NCBI GenBank assembly: GCA_900765575.1
Contig: CAAFRW010000111.1
Span: 1 to 21,639, forward strand
Direction: 5' to 3'
Origin: Bacteroidaceae bacterium
GTDB lineage: Bacteria > Bacteroidota > Bacteroidia > Bacteroidales > Bacteroidaceae
Length of the DNA: 21,639 bases
Both the position numbers and the translations under genes were made by a program. The number at the start of each line of letters is the position of its first letter. Positions within the stretch are counted from its first letter, which is position 1. Positions 1-8,755 of this stretch are shown in pieces. Under the pieces are notes generated by a model. The model saw only the letters and a list, made by a program, of their open reading frames with translations. It made no database searches and was not told where the DNA came from.

Positions 1-284
1 ATCATGTTGTCTGGCGATGAGAAGAACTCATCGAGCAGTTTCATGGCATCCGTTTCATATTGGGCTGCGCTGTAGTAATCGGTTGGCTGCAGTGTGCCAA
101 TGAAATAGTGTTTTACTTGTTGCAACTGTTCCGGTGTGGGTGCAGCCGTTCCAATGCTCAAGGTTGCGTAGATTTGTCTGGAATCGCAGGAAATAATAGG
201 AGACTGATATCGTTTGGCCAACGTCAGGCTTAAATCTGTTTTTCCTACACCGGTAGGGCCGAGCAGAACAATGAGACTTTTCAT
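1..284 (-). CDS. miaA: tRNA dimethylallyltransferase (N-terminal part, cut by window edge)
   Basis: This is the first 94 codons of MiaA, which transfers a dimethylallyl group to the N6 of A37 in tRNAs that read codons starting with U. The translation starts MKSLIVLLGPTGVGKTDL, with a P-loop GPTGVGKT at residues 9-16. It is followed by the family signature SCDSRQIY and then IGTAAPT, where most homologues have IGTAKPT. The start is the ATG at 284-282. The gene runs off the left edge of the window, so the C-terminal two thirds are not visible. It lies downstream of the lipid A genes on the same strand, but an intrinsic terminator at 319-373 separates them. It therefore probably has its own promoter in the short stretch between, although I see no clear consensus box there. 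The identification is firm from motif order. Confidence 0.93.
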   Translation of the reverse strand, partial: MKSLIVLLGPTGVGKTDLSLTLAKRYQSPIISCDSRQIYATLSIGTAAPTPEQLQQVKHYFIGTLQPTDYYSAAQYETDAMKLLDEFFSSPDNM

Positions 285-318
285 ATAAAGAGTTTTCCCG
301 TATAAAAGATTAGAGATG

Positions 319-373
319 AAAAAAACGGAATAAAAGGATACGATTCTATCTGTTTCGCTAACCCTTTATTCCG
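319..373 (-). terminator. Rho-independent terminator at the end of the lpx block
   Basis: On the minus strand the sequence CGGAATAAAGGG (373-362) pairs with CCTTTTATTCCG (337-326). This gives a 12-bp stem with one mismatch and a loop of about 24 nt, followed at once by seven T residues (complement of 319-325). It starts about 30 bp past the stop codon of the gene at 404-958, so it fits as the transcript end of the lpxD to PRiA4-like block. The loop is longer than usual. Confidence 0.75.
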
Positions 374-403
374 TATACTTTATGCGTGCAACGTGACACT
401 ACT

Positions 404-958
404 TTAATATTTATCAGGGTCCAGAGACTCTGTACTGCTATCTCCCATATCAAATCCTTCAGGGTCGAATTCTTCCATATCAAAATCCTGGTCCCCGTAA
501 AAGTTTTCGTCAAGGTCGAGTGAACCGCTTGCATTCATTACTTCATCGAAATCAACCGTTTGTTTGGGAGCTTCGCCCTGTTTGCGAGAACAAACAGCGC
601 TCTTTATGTCCTGACCGGTAATAATTTCGGTTAATTCAATAAAGAATACACGGTCGGCTAACGGGTCGAATACGTAAAGCAGACGTTGTTTTTCGTCTTC
701 GATAAGTTCGTTTAAAGGTGTCTCTTTCATTAGCCAGCTGTCTTCCTCGGAGCTGCTTCCCATGTCTTCTAACGTTACCTCTTTTTCTTTTTCCCAATCC
801 TCGTCGCATAGAAAAAAGGAGGTCATTTGGTCATCTTTATAACCAACAGACTTTAGAATTGCTGCATGGAGGTCGAAGAACGTAGCTTCCGAATCAATCT
901 TAATTTCCCGGATAAAGTTCTCTACCTCGTCCGAGATAATTGTAAATCTGTATACCAT
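404..958 (-). CDS. Acidic PRiA4 ORF-3-like protein (IS1096 TnpR-like family)
   Basis: A 184-residue protein of the plasmid pRiA4b ORF-3-like family, often labelled 'IS1096 element passenger TnpR family protein'. The function is unknown and that label does not imply a resolvase here. Recognisable features are the N-terminal YRFTI start and a segment with D29-L30-H31 plus aliphatics (about 20-45). The FFLCD segment (about 48-52) and LLYVFD followed by FFIEL (93-109) also match. From about residue 147 to the end the chain is a low-complexity acidic tail, with 15 Asp/Glu among the last 38 residues. It is the last gene of the lpx block, 12 bp after lpxA and about 30 bp before an intrinsic terminator, so it is presumably co-transcribed with lipid A genes. 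Family membership is recalled from sequence pattern, not searched. Confidence 0.75.
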   Translation of the reverse strand: MVYRFTIISDEVENFIREIKIDSEATFFDLHAAILKSVGYKDDQMTSFFLCDEDWEKEKEVTLEDMGSSSEEDSWLMKETPLNELIEDEKQRLLYVFDPLADRVFFIELTEIITGQDIKSAVCSRKQGEAPKQTVDFDEVMNASGSLDLDENFYGDQDFDMEEFDPEGFDMGDSSTESLDPDKY

Positions 959-970
959 ATACTTATTCTT

Positions 971-1738
971 TTAACGAATAATACCTCTTTCAGAGCTCTG
1001 GATAAAGGAGATAATGTATTCTATTTCCTTGCTCATCGGAATTTCTTTTTTTATTTCTTCTAACGCATCGCTTACGTTCAATCCTTTCTGATAAATAATC
1101 CGGTAAGCGTTGTGTATGTTCTCAATAAGTTCGTTGGAGAATCCCCTGCGACGCAATCCTACAATGTTGATTCCTGCATAGGTTATCGGTTCGCGTCCGG
1201 CTATGATAAAGGGCGGAATGTCTTTACTAAAACGTGACCCACCTTGAATCATTGTATATCCTCCTACCCGGCAGAATTGGTGCATCAAGACGGACGCGCT
1301 GATAATGGCGTTGTCATCAATCACAATTTCGCCTGCCATCTTTGTGGAGTTACCGATAATACATCCGCTTCCTACCCGTGCGTCATGTGCTACGTGCACA
1401 CTTTCCATTAACAGGTTGTTGCTTCCGACAATCGTTTTACCTTTGGATGCTGTACCGCGATTAATCGTCACATTTTCCCGGATAGTGTTGTTATCTCCAA
1501 TTTCAGCAGTAGTATCTTCTCCCCGGAATTTTAAGTCTTGCGGAATGGCGCCGATTACTGCACCTGGAAAAATTCTGTTTCCGTTTCCTATACGGGCTCC
1601 GTAGAGAATGTTTGCATTGGCCATAATGGTATTGTTGTCACCAATGACTACATTCTTATCAATGAATACAAACGGACCTATCTCTACATTGTTACCTATT
1701 TTTGCTTCCGGGTCGATATATGCTAAAGGACTGATCAT
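971..1738 (-). CDS. lpxA: Acyl-ACP--UDP-N-acetylglucosamine O-acyltransferase
   Basis: LpxA catalyses the first step of lipid A synthesis, adding a 3-hydroxyacyl chain from ACP to the 3-OH of UDP-GlcNAc in the cytoplasm. The 255-residue product has the usual length. It consists of left-handed beta-helix hexapeptide repeats (for example NNVEIG, DKNVVIG, NNTIRENVTINRG) over roughly residues 1-185, then an alpha-helical C-terminal domain (GLRRRGFSNELIENIHNAYR). The MESVHVAHDARVG segment carries the two conserved histidines H115 and H118; H118 corresponds to the catalytic His125 of E. coli. The gene lies 16 bp after lpxC/fabZ, the order common in Bacteroidetes, and forms one operon with it. Acyl chain length preference cannot be read safely from the sequence. 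Confidence 0.97.
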   Translation of the reverse strand: MISPLAYIDPEAKIGNNVEIGPFVFIDKNVVIGDNNTIMANANILYGARIGNGNRIFPGAVIGAIPQDLKFRGEDTTAEIGDNNTIRENVTINRGTASKGKTIVGSNNLLMESVHVAHDARVGSGCIIGNSTKMAGEIVIDDNAIISASVLMHQFCRVGGYTMIQGGSRFSKDIPPFIIAGREPITYAGINIVGLRRRGFSNELIENIHNAYRIIYQKGLNVSDALEEIKKEIPMSKEIEYIISFIQSSERGIIR

Positions 1739-1754
1739 GTTTTATTTCTTTAAG

Positions 1755-3140
1755 TTATTTGTTTTTTACTATTTGTGCCATAAATTCAGCTTCGCAAACT
1801 ACTTTCTCTCCCACAAAGACATATCCTTTCATCGTGGAAATGCCTCGGCGGATAGGAGCTAATAGTTCAACACGGAAAACCAACGTGTCGCCGGGAACTA
1901 CCTTCTGACGGAATTTTACACCATCGATTTTCATAAAGTAAGTCGAATATCTTTCCGGCTCATCTACTGAATTCAGTACCAATAATCCTCCTACCTGAGC
2001 CATGGCCTCTACCTGTAAAACTCCGGGCATTACCGGCTCTTGAGGGAAGTGTCCTTGGAAGAAAGGTTCGTTGACTGTTACGTTTTTGATACCCACAATA
2101 TAATTCGCACCGATAGCCGTTACTTTGTCTACTAACTGGAACGGATAGCGGTGGGGTAATAATTCCCGGATACGATTGACATCCATTACCGGAGCCTCGC
2201 TGCAGTTGTAAACCGGAGCCTGTATTTCGTGAAGCTTTATTTCTTTACGCAATAAACGGGCAAACTTATTGTTTACCGTGTGCCCCGGGCGGGTAGCAAT
2301 AATTCTACCTTTAATAGGTTTGCCGATAAGGGCTAAATCGCCGATGATATCGAGCAACTTGTGTCGTGCCGGTTCATTGGGCCATACTAAAGGTTTATTG
2401 TTCAAATAGCCTAGTTTGGTGGCATCTCTGTGCTCCACTTTCATTACGTCGGCCAGTTTATCCAGATTCTCTTGAGTCATTTGGCGTTCGTAGATGACTA
2501 CGGCATTATCCAAATCTCCTCCTTTAATGAGTCCGGCTCCCAACAATGGTTCTATTTCGCGAACAAAGACGAATGTACGACTGGATGCGATTTCTTTTGG
2601 GAAATCGGACATATTGTCTAACGTTGCAAATTGGTTGGAAAGAACCGATGAATCGTAAGATATCAGCACATTAACACTGAAATCCTCATCAGGAAGCACC
2701 ATAATGGACGAACCGGTTGCTTCGTCTTTATATTCTATTTTAGACTTGATGATGTAGTAGTCTTTCACTGCGTTTTGTTCTTCAACACCCACCCGTTCAA
2801 TGTTCTCTACATAGAATTTGGCACTACCGTCGAGAATGGGGAATTCCGGTCCGTTTACTTGTATCAGACAGTTATCTATTCCTGCAGCGTACAAAGCGGC
2901 TAACGCATGTTCTACAGTACTTACTTTTACATTGTTTTTAGAGAGTACGGTTCCACGCGTTGTTTCGGTCACATTTTCAGCGACAGCGTCGATAATGGGT
3001 TGTCCTTCCACATCGATACGTTGGATTTTGTATCCATGATTATCCGGTGCAGGATTAAAGGTTACCGTCAGGTTCAGACCTGTATGTAGCCCTTTGCCGC
3101 AGAGTGAAAAACTGCCTTTAAGCGTCTTCTGTTTCAACAT
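1755..3140 (-). CDS. lpxC/fabZ: Bifunctional UDP-3-O-acyl-GlcNAc deacetylase / 3-hydroxyacyl-ACP dehydratase
   Basis: A 461-residue fusion of LpxC and FabZ. Residues 1 to about 305 are LpxC, the zinc-dependent deacetylase that commits UDP-3-O-acyl-GlcNAc to lipid A. The zinc ligands are visible as H78 (STVEHALA), H260 and D264 (ARHKLLDIIGD), and the general acid as H287 (RPGHT). After a short linker, residues about 318-461 are FabZ, a hot-dog-fold dehydratase of fatty acid elongation. Its catalytic H364 lies in GHFPQEPVMPG and E378 in LQVEAMAQ. The fusion is known from Bacteroidetes and a few other phyla. It places two enzymes that compete for 3-hydroxyacyl-ACP in one chain. The gene starts 4 bp after the lpxD stop, so translation is likely coupled. 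Confidence 0.97.
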   Translation of the reverse strand: MLKQKTLKGSFSLCGKGLHTGLNLTVTFNPAPDNHGYKIQRIDVEGQPIIDAVAENVTETTRGTVLSKNNVKVSTVEHALAALYAAGIDNCLIQVNGPEFPILDGSAKFYVENIERVGVEEQNAVKDYYIIKSKIEYKDEATGSSIMVLPDEDFSVNVLISYDSSVLSNQFATLDNMSDFPKEIASSRTFVFVREIEPLLGAGLIKGGDLDNAVVIYERQMTQENLDKLADVMKVEHRDATKLGYLNNKPLVWPNEPARHKLLDIIGDLALIGKPIKGRIIATRPGHTVNNKFARLLRKEIKLHEIQAPVYNCSEAPVMDVNRIRELLPHRYPFQLVDKVTAIGANYIVGIKNVTVNEPFFQGHFPQEPVMPGVLQVEAMAQVGGLLVLNSVDEPERYSTYFMKIDGVKFRQKVVPGDTLVFRVELLAPIRRGISTMKGYVFVGEKVVCEAEFMAQIVKNK

Positions 3141-3144
3141 GGTT

Positions 3145-4188
3145 TTATTCTTTATTTAATTGTTTCTTTAATTCTTCTATTTCTTTTTGTAGTTGGTTTA
3201 CGGTAGAGAACATCTCCGGTAAGTTTTTGAAAACTGCAGAACATTTAAAAAACTGTTTAGCATCAATAGCCGGAGAACCCATAATGGCCTGGTTCTCTTT
3301 AGTCGCTTTGGCTATGCCCGACTGGGCTGCTACGCTAACGCGGTTGCTTACTTTGATATGTCCTGCAACACCAACCTGTCCGCCGAACATACACCATTCG
3401 CCTATTTTGGTAGAACCGGCTATGCCTACTTGCGATGACATCACTGTATGGCTGCCTACTTCCACATTGTGTGCTATCTGGATAAGATTATCCAGTTTCA
3501 CTCCTTTATGTACAATGGTTGCTCCCATTGTGGAACGGTCGATACAGGTGTTGGCTCCAACTTCTACATTATCTTCAATGATTACGATACCGATTTGAGG
3601 GATTTTCTCATATCCTTCAGGTGAAGGAGCAAAGCCAAATCCGTCTGCTCCAATCACGCTCCCTGCATGCAGGATACACTGATTGCCTATCCGGCAGTCG
3701 TGATATACCGTTACATTCGGATAAAGAATACAGTTGTTCCCGATTTGAGCATTTTCACCGATGGTTGCATGAGGATAGATGGCTGTATTGTCTCCGATAA
3801 CAGCCCCTTCTCCGATGTAAGCGAACGGAGCGATATATACCTCTTTACCTATTTTGGCGGTAGGAGCGATATAAGCTAACGAATCAATGCCTGTTTTTTT
3901 AGGCTTGCTCATTTCGTATAAAGTCAACAGTTTAGCCAGACTTTCGTAGGCATTATCTACTTTGATAAGCGTGGTTTTGACTTCTTGCTCGGGAGTAAAA
4001 TCCTTATTGACTAAAACGATACTTGCTTTGGTATCATAAATATAATGTAAGTACTTGGGATTTGATAAAAATGAAATAGAGCCGGGGATTCCTTCTTCTA
4101 TTTTAGCGAAAGTATGTACTGTCGCATTCTCGTCTCCGACAACTGTTCCTTGAATAAATTCTGCAATTTGCTTTGCTGAAAATTCCAT
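3145..4188 (-). CDS. lpxD: UDP-3-O-(3-hydroxyacyl)glucosamine N-acyltransferase
   Basis: LpxD adds the second, N-linked 3-hydroxyacyl chain to the deacetylated glucosamine in lipid A synthesis. The 347-residue chain has the expected three parts. The first is a uridine-binding N-terminal domain (to about 100, with SFLSNPKY). The second is a long left-handed beta-helix of hexapeptide repeats (about 105-310), and the third is a C-terminal helix (LQKEIEELKKQL, coiled-coil-like). The catalytic histidine is H240 in IQIAHNVEVG, matching His239 of E. coli. Order in the operon is lpxD, lpxC/fabZ, lpxA, so the genes follow a different order from their enzymatic steps. A 140-bp gap separates it from the HD-domain gene upstream. 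A promoter is expected there, but I find no convincing consensus box. Confidence 0.96.
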   Translation of the reverse strand: MEFSAKQIAEFIQGTVVGDENATVHTFAKIEEGIPGSISFLSNPKYLHYIYDTKASIVLVNKDFTPEQEVKTTLIKVDNAYESLAKLLTLYEMSKPKKTGIDSLAYIAPTAKIGKEVYIAPFAYIGEGAVIGDNTAIYPHATIGENAQIGNNCILYPNVTVYHDCRIGNQCILHAGSVIGADGFGFAPSPEGYEKIPQIGIVIIEDNVEVGANTCIDRSTMGATIVHKGVKLDNLIQIAHNVEVGSHTVMSSQVGIAGSTKIGEWCMFGGQVGVAGHIKVSNRVSVAAQSGIAKATKENQAIMGSPAIDAKQFFKCSAVFKNLPEMFSTVNQLQKEIEELKKQLNKE

Positions 4189-4328
4189 AATTGTGCGTTG
4201 TTCTAATATTTCTTATAAGTTTTGAAGGGAACAGAATCGCGCAATTGCATAATATTCCCATTATTGTGCAAATTACGTAAAATTATTTTAGATATCCGTG
4301 AAGTTTGACAATTATTTCTGTTCTATTT

Positions 4329-5552
4329 TCAAATACGGAGGAAACAAGCATAGTATTTTTTCACTTTTTTCGATAGGACAGAGAGGTTTAGCATATCCGA
4401 AGCTTCGGCTATATCTTTGGTCGTTCCATCGTTGTATAATATCTCTATACTATCGTCTTCTTTGCTATACATGTCTTTTTCTATGCTCGATGTAGAGAGG
4501 AAATATCGGGCATCTTTCAAACTGATATGCAGGTGTTCGCTGATGCAATGAAGTATCTCGTCCTTGCGTTCTTTATGGATAGGGGAGTCGGTTACCTCAA
4601 CTTTAAACAGCTTGCGGTTAATCATCCCCAGGCTAAGGGTGGAAAGTACCGGGTCGGGATGTTGGCTCCATACTTTCAATGCTGTCCAAATATCATTGTC
4701 GTCTAATTGCGCATAGTATTCCAAACATTGGGGGTTACTGTAGAACTCTTTTTCGTCGATATGGTGATAGAGGAAGAAATGCAAAGCCGGAGAGGAGAAA
4801 AGTTCTATGCCTTTGCTTGCCAGTTCTTTGGCTCGCAGCAGGGCGCTGATTAACATTTTCTCAGATGCAACGGCTGTTTTATGCAGATAGACCTGCCAAT
4901 ACATCAAACGGCGGTTCATCAGGAAGTTCTCTATCGAATAAATGCCTTTCGATTCAATCACTAAATGGTCGTCTTTTACGTTCAGCATTTTGATGATGCG
5001 TGCCGAACCGATATTTCCTTCCGTTACTCCGGTATAAAAACTGTCTCTTCTCAGGTAATCCATTCGGTCCATGTCCAGCTGGCTACTGATAAGTTGATGC
5101 AGGAACTTTTTAGGGTATTGGTCCTTGAAGATTTGAATGGCCAGATTGAGTTGGCCTTTCAGGTCTTTGTTGATTTCTTCCATTAGTAAAAGGGAGATGT
5201 CTTCGTGGGAAACTCCGTTGACTAATGTGTTTTCGAGAACATGTGAAAACGGACCGTGACCGATGTCATGCATTAAAATGGCTGCTTGTACGGCTTCCGC
5301 TTCGCTGTCGAATATAAAGTTGCCTTTGGCTGCCAGTTGAGTAATGGCTTCGCTGGTTAGATAGAAAGCTCCCAGCGAATGCTGGAAACGCGTATGCTGT
5401 GCTCCGGGATACACGACAGAAGAAAGCCCTAGTTGCTTGATTCGGCTCAGGCGTTGTAAAAGAGGATGTTGTACAATGTCGTACAACAATCCCTTTGGTA
5501 TATTGATGAATCCGAATACGGAGTCGTTTATAATCTTTCTGTCGCCCATCAT
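4329..5552 (-). CDS. HD-domain metal-dependent phosphohydrolase (SAMHD1/dGTPase-like)
   Basis: A 407-residue protein of the HD superfamily related to dGTP triphosphohydrolases and SAMHD1. Recognisable motifs are QHTRFQHSLG (about 52-61) and the metal-binding H95-D96 in MHDIGHGPFSHVLE. A later LDMDRMDYLRRDS completes the metal site. The actual substrate is not known; dNTPs are a reasonable guess for this branch. Two tandem ATG codons open the ORF (MMGDRK); the second would shorten it by one residue. It starts 10 bp after the pyrF stop, so it is probably the last gene of the TPM-lemA-purM-prfA-pyrF run. This gene is frequently found next to lpxD in Bacteroidales. Confidence 0.88.
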   Translation of the reverse strand: MMGDRKIINDSVFGFINIPKGLLYDIVQHPLLQRLSRIKQLGLSSVVYPGAQHTRFQHSLGAFYLTSEAITQLAAKGNFIFDSEAEAVQAAILMHDIGHGPFSHVLENTLVNGVSHEDISLLLMEEINKDLKGQLNLAIQIFKDQYPKKFLHQLISSQLDMDRMDYLRRDSFYTGVTEGNIGSARIIKMLNVKDDHLVIESKGIYSIENFLMNRRLMYWQVYLHKTAVASEKMLISALLRAKELASKGIELFSSPALHFFLYHHIDEKEFYSNPQCLEYYAQLDDNDIWTALKVWSQHPDPVLSTLSLGMINRKLFKVEVTDSPIHKERKDEILHCISEHLHISLKDARYFLSTSSIEKDMYSKEDDSIEILYNDGTTKDIAEASDMLNLSVLSKKVKKYYACFLRI

Positions 5553-5562
5553 AGCTTGTTGT

Positions 5563-6387
5563 TTATAATATCGCTTTAAGTTGCTCGGCCATTTGTTTTT
5601 GAACCTTTTCGGCTTCCACGGCTGCTACTTGTGCAAAGTTTTCGGTTTTATCCGCATAGATAATGGCGCGACTCGAATTAACAATCAGACCGCATGTAGC
5701 ATTCATCCCATAATGGCAAACCTCTTCCAATGAACCTCCTTGTGCGCCGATGCCGGGAACCAATAAGAAATGGTTCGGAACCAGTTTGCGTATATCCTGG
5801 AACATGCTTCCTTGCGTAGCACCTACCACGTACATCATATTCTCTTCGTTTCCCCAGTTTTGCGAGGTCTTCAACACTTTCTCGAAAAGACGTTCGCCTT
5901 GGGTATCTTCCATTAATTGAAAATCGTGAGAACCTTTGTTCGAAGTTAAGGCTAGTAAAATAACCCACTTGTTTGGATAAGTAAGGAATGGTGTCACGCT
6001 ATCTTCTCCCATGTAGGGCGCTACGGTTACGGAATCAATATCCAGCTCATCGAAAAAAGTACGGGCATACATTGCCGACGTATTGCCGATATCTCCTCTT
6101 TTTGCATCTGCTATAATAAACTGATCGGGATAGTTTTGTTTCAAATATTGAATGGTTTTCTCGAAAGAAATCCATCCTTTTACTCCCATGCTCTCATAGA
6201 AAGCCAAATTCGGCTTATAAGCGATACAGTAGGGAGCGGTAGCATCGATAATGGCTTTATTGAAGGCGAAAATAGGGTCTTCTTCTTTCAATAAATGCTC
6301 GGGGATTTTCTTGATATCCGTATCTAATCCTACACAAAGGAATGATTTTTTCCTCTTTATATTTTCAAATAGTTGTTGCTTGTTCAT
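5563..6387 (-). CDS. pyrF: Orotidine 5'-phosphate decarboxylase
   Basis: PyrF decarboxylates OMP to UMP, the last step of de novo pyrimidine synthesis. At 274 residues it is longer than the E. coli type (about 245) and matches the type-2 OMP decarboxylase subfamily. The signature is the catalytic Asp-Lys cluster DAKRGDIGNT at residues 94-103 (D94, K96, D99). The substrate-binding segments are CVGLDTD (18-24) and VPGIGAQGG. It follows prfA after a 68-bp gap and precedes the HD-domain gene by 10 bp. The gap has an A/T-rich 6-bp stem but no visible consensus promoter. Confidence 0.96.
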   Translation of the reverse strand: MNKQQLFENIKRKKSFLCVGLDTDIKKIPEHLLKEEDPIFAFNKAIIDATAPYCIAYKPNLAFYESMGVKGWISFEKTIQYLKQNYPDQFIIADAKRGDIGNTSAMYARTFFDELDIDSVTVAPYMGEDSVTPFLTYPNKWVILLALTSNKGSHDFQLMEDTQGERLFEKVLKTSQNWGNEENMMYVVGATQGSMFQDIRKLVPNHFLLVPGIGAQGGSLEEVCHYGMNATCGLIVNSSRAIIYADKTENFAQVAAVEAEKVQKQMAEQLKAIL

Positions 6388-6455
6388 TGTTTTATCTATT
6401 AAAGTTCGTTTTTCTATCGAGTTCCGTATGCTTTATTTATTATAAAGTGTTCGTT

Positions 6456-7568
6456 TTAGAGTTCACTCTCCTTTAATCTTTCCGCATTCTCTGCTACAAT
6501 CAGGTGGTCGATGCAATCCTGAATATTGCCGTCCATAAATGAAGCCAGGTTGTAAATGGTATAGTTTATCCGGTGGTCGGTAATTCGTCCTTGTGGATAA
6601 TTGTATGTACGGATTTTAGCCGAACGGTCGCCGGTAGAAACCATCGTTTTACGACGGCTGGCAATATCATCTACATATTTTTGGTGTTCCTTATCGTAAA
6701 TAAACGTACGCAATCGAGACAGGGCGCGTTCTTTGTTTTTAGGCTGGTCGCGTGTTTCGGTACATTCTATTAAGATTTCCTCCACGATACCGGTATTCGG
6801 ATTCTTCCAGTTATAACGCAAACGGACTCCTGATTCCACTTTGTTGACGTTCTGTCCACCTGCACCACCTGAGCGGAAGGTATCCCATTTGATTTCTCCT
6901 TCGTTGATTTCCACATCAAACGGTTCCGCTTCCGGCAGTACGGCTACCGAGGCTGCCGAAGTGTGTACACGTCCCTGTGTTTCCGTAGCCGGAACACGTT
7001 GCACACGGTGTACGCCTGATTCATATTTTAAAGTTCCGTATACTTTTTCTCCTGTTACGGAACATACGATTTCTTTAAATCCTCCTGCAGCCCCTTCATT
7101 GGCACTGGATATTTCCAGTTTCCACCCTTTGGTTTCGCAATATTTGGAATACATTCTGAATAAGTCTCCGGCAAATATAGCCGCTTCGTCTCCTCCTGTA
7201 CCGCCACGAATTTCCAACACAGCGTTTCGGTCGTCTTCCGGGTCGGCAGGGATTAGCAGCAGCTTGATTTCTTCTTCCAGTTCCGGTAAGCGATTTTGGC
7301 TGTTGTCCATTTCTTCGCGTGCCATCTCTTTCATTTCCGGATCCGATTCATGAGCCAATATTTCTTTCGCTTCATTCAGGTTAGCCAACAGCTGAATGTA
7401 CTCTTTACGAGCCTGCATTAAATCGTCCAACTCTTTGTATTCCTTCGTTAATTTGACGTATCGTTTTTGGTCTGCAATAACGTTAGGGTCGGTTATGAGG
7501 GTAGAAACCTCTTCATATCGGGCTACAAGTCCTTCTAATTTCTCTAGTATAGTGTTGTTTTCTGCCAT
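6456..7568 (-). CDS. prfA: Peptide chain release factor 1
   Basis: RF1 recognises UAA and UAG stop codons and triggers hydrolysis of peptidyl-tRNA on the ribosome. The 370-residue chain has the N-terminal coiled-coil domain (1 to about 105) and the codon-recognition domain with the PAT tripeptide at 193-195 (VPATETQGRVHTS). The P-x-T form marks RF1; RF2 has SPF. The universal GGQ motif is at 237-239 within RSGGAGGQNVNK, whose glutamine is normally methylated by PrmC. Length is slightly above the E. coli form (360). It starts 6 bp after the purM-type gene, consistent with one transcript. Confidence 0.98.
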   Translation of the reverse strand: MAENNTILEKLEGLVARYEEVSTLITDPNVIADQKRYVKLTKEYKELDDLMQARKEYIQLLANLNEAKEILAHESDPEMKEMAREEMDNSQNRLPELEEEIKLLLIPADPEDDRNAVLEIRGGTGGDEAAIFAGDLFRMYSKYCETKGWKLEISSANEGAAGGFKEIVCSVTGEKVYGTLKYESGVHRVQRVPATETQGRVHTSAASVAVLPEAEPFDVEINEGEIKWDTFRSGGAGGQNVNKVESGVRLRYNWKNPNTGIVEEILIECTETRDQPKNKERALSRLRTFIYDKEHQKYVDDIASRRKTMVSTGDRSAKIRTYNYPQGRITDHRINYTIYNLASFMDGNIQDCIDHLIVAENAERLKESEL

Positions 7569-7574
7569 TCAATA

Positions 7575-8744
7575 TTAATATCTAAATTCACCAAATTCCG
7601 AACGGATAATCAGTTCTTTTTTATCGCTCTCTTCAATGCGGCCCACAATCTTAGCGTCAATGTTGAAACTCTTGCTGATGGCAATCACCTCTTCGGCATG
7701 TTCGGGAGATAGATATACTTCCAAACGGTGGCCCATATTGAATACTTTGTACATTTCATCCCAGTCTGTTCCACTCTGTTCCTTGATGGTTTTGAATAAG
7801 GGAGGAACAGGGAAGAGGTTGTCTTTTACCACCCGAACGTTGTCTACAAAATGCAGAATCTTGGTTTGAGCGCCTCCCGAGGAGTGTACCATTCCGTGAA
7901 TCTGCGGGCGGAGGGCATCCAGTAGCTTCTTTACTACCGGTGCATAAGTACGGGTAGGAGAGAGCACCAGTTTTCCGGCATCCAGCGGAGAGCCTTCTAC
8001 TTTGTCGGTCAATTTCAGATTACCGCTGTAAACCAGTTCTTCGGGTACAGCTTTGTCGTAACTCTCCGGATATTTCTCAGCCAGATATTTAGCAAATACA
8101 TCGTGGCGGGCGGAAGTCAAGCCGTTGCCGCCCATACCGCCGTTGTATTTTTTTTCATAAGTAGCCTGTCCGTATGACGCCAGTCCTACAATCACATCTC
8201 CCGGGCGGATATTGGCGTTATCGATAACCTCACTCCGTTTCATACGGCAAGTAACGGTACTGTCGACAATAATCGTGCGTACCAAGTCGCCCACGTCGGC
8301 CGTTTCGCCACCCGTGGCATATACTCCGACTCCCATCTCTCTGAGTTCGGCTAGCAACTCATCCGTTCCGTTGATAATTGCTGAAATGACTTCTCCGGGA
8401 ACTAAGATTTTGTTGCGACCGATGGTCGAAGATACCAGAATGTTATCTACTGCGCCTACGCAAAGCAGGTCGTCAATATTCATAATCAGTGCATCCTGGG
8501 CGATGCCTTTCCATACGCTTACATCGCCGGTCTCTTTCCAATATAGATAGGCCAGACTCGATTTGGTTCCTGCTCCGTCGGCATGCATGATGTTGCAATA
8601 TTCGGGGTCTCCTCCCAATATATCCGGGATGATTTTACAGAAAGCTTTTGGAAAAATGCCTTTATCAATGTTTTTAATAGCGTTGTGTACATCCTCTTTG
8701 GAAGCCGACACGCCGCGTTGCATATAACGTTGATTGTTATTCAT
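7575..8744 (-). CDS. purM: AIR synthase (phosphoribosylformylglycinamidine cyclo-ligase), Bacteroidetes type
   Basis: PurM closes the imidazole ring of purines, converting FGAM and ATP to AIR. The 389-residue chain has the family motifs HADGAGTKS (54-62), NIDDLLCVGA (89-98), GGETADVGD (145-153) and a late FNMGHRLEVY. It differs from the classical enzyme (about 345 residues, SVDGVGTK): it is longer and carries HADGAGTK at the nucleotide-binding start. Databases often call this branch 'AIR synthase-related'. No other purM is visible here. Another purine gene (purC) is a few genes upstream. The branch could have shifted specificity, but the conserved motifs argue for the ordinary role. Confidence 0.85.
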   Translation of the reverse strand: MNNNQRYMQRGVSASKEDVHNAIKNIDKGIFPKAFCKIIPDILGGDPEYCNIMHADGAGTKSSLAYLYWKETGDVSVWKGIAQDALIMNIDDLLCVGAVDNILVSSTIGRNKILVPGEVISAIINGTDELLAELREMGVGVYATGGETADVGDLVRTIIVDSTVTCRMKRSEVIDNANIRPGDVIVGLASYGQATYEKKYNGGMGGNGLTSARHDVFAKYLAEKYPESYDKAVPEELVYSGNLKLTDKVEGSPLDAGKLVLSPTRTYAPVVKKLLDALRPQIHGMVHSSGGAQTKILHFVDNVRVVKDNLFPVPPLFKTIKEQSGTDWDEMYKVFNMGHRLEVYLSPEHAEEVIAISKSFNIDAKIVGRIEESDKKELIIRSEFGEFRY

Positions 8745-8755
8745 AGTGTTTTATT

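Noticed and set aside
1755..3140. The LpxC-FabZ fusion as a novel architecture
   Set aside because: This fusion is already known from Bacteroidetes, so it is a lineage marker here and not a new finding.
6841..7353. A 170-codon plus-strand ORF opposite prfA
   Set aside because: It is a Ser/Pro-rich shadow of a well-conserved gene and has no promoter or family resemblance.
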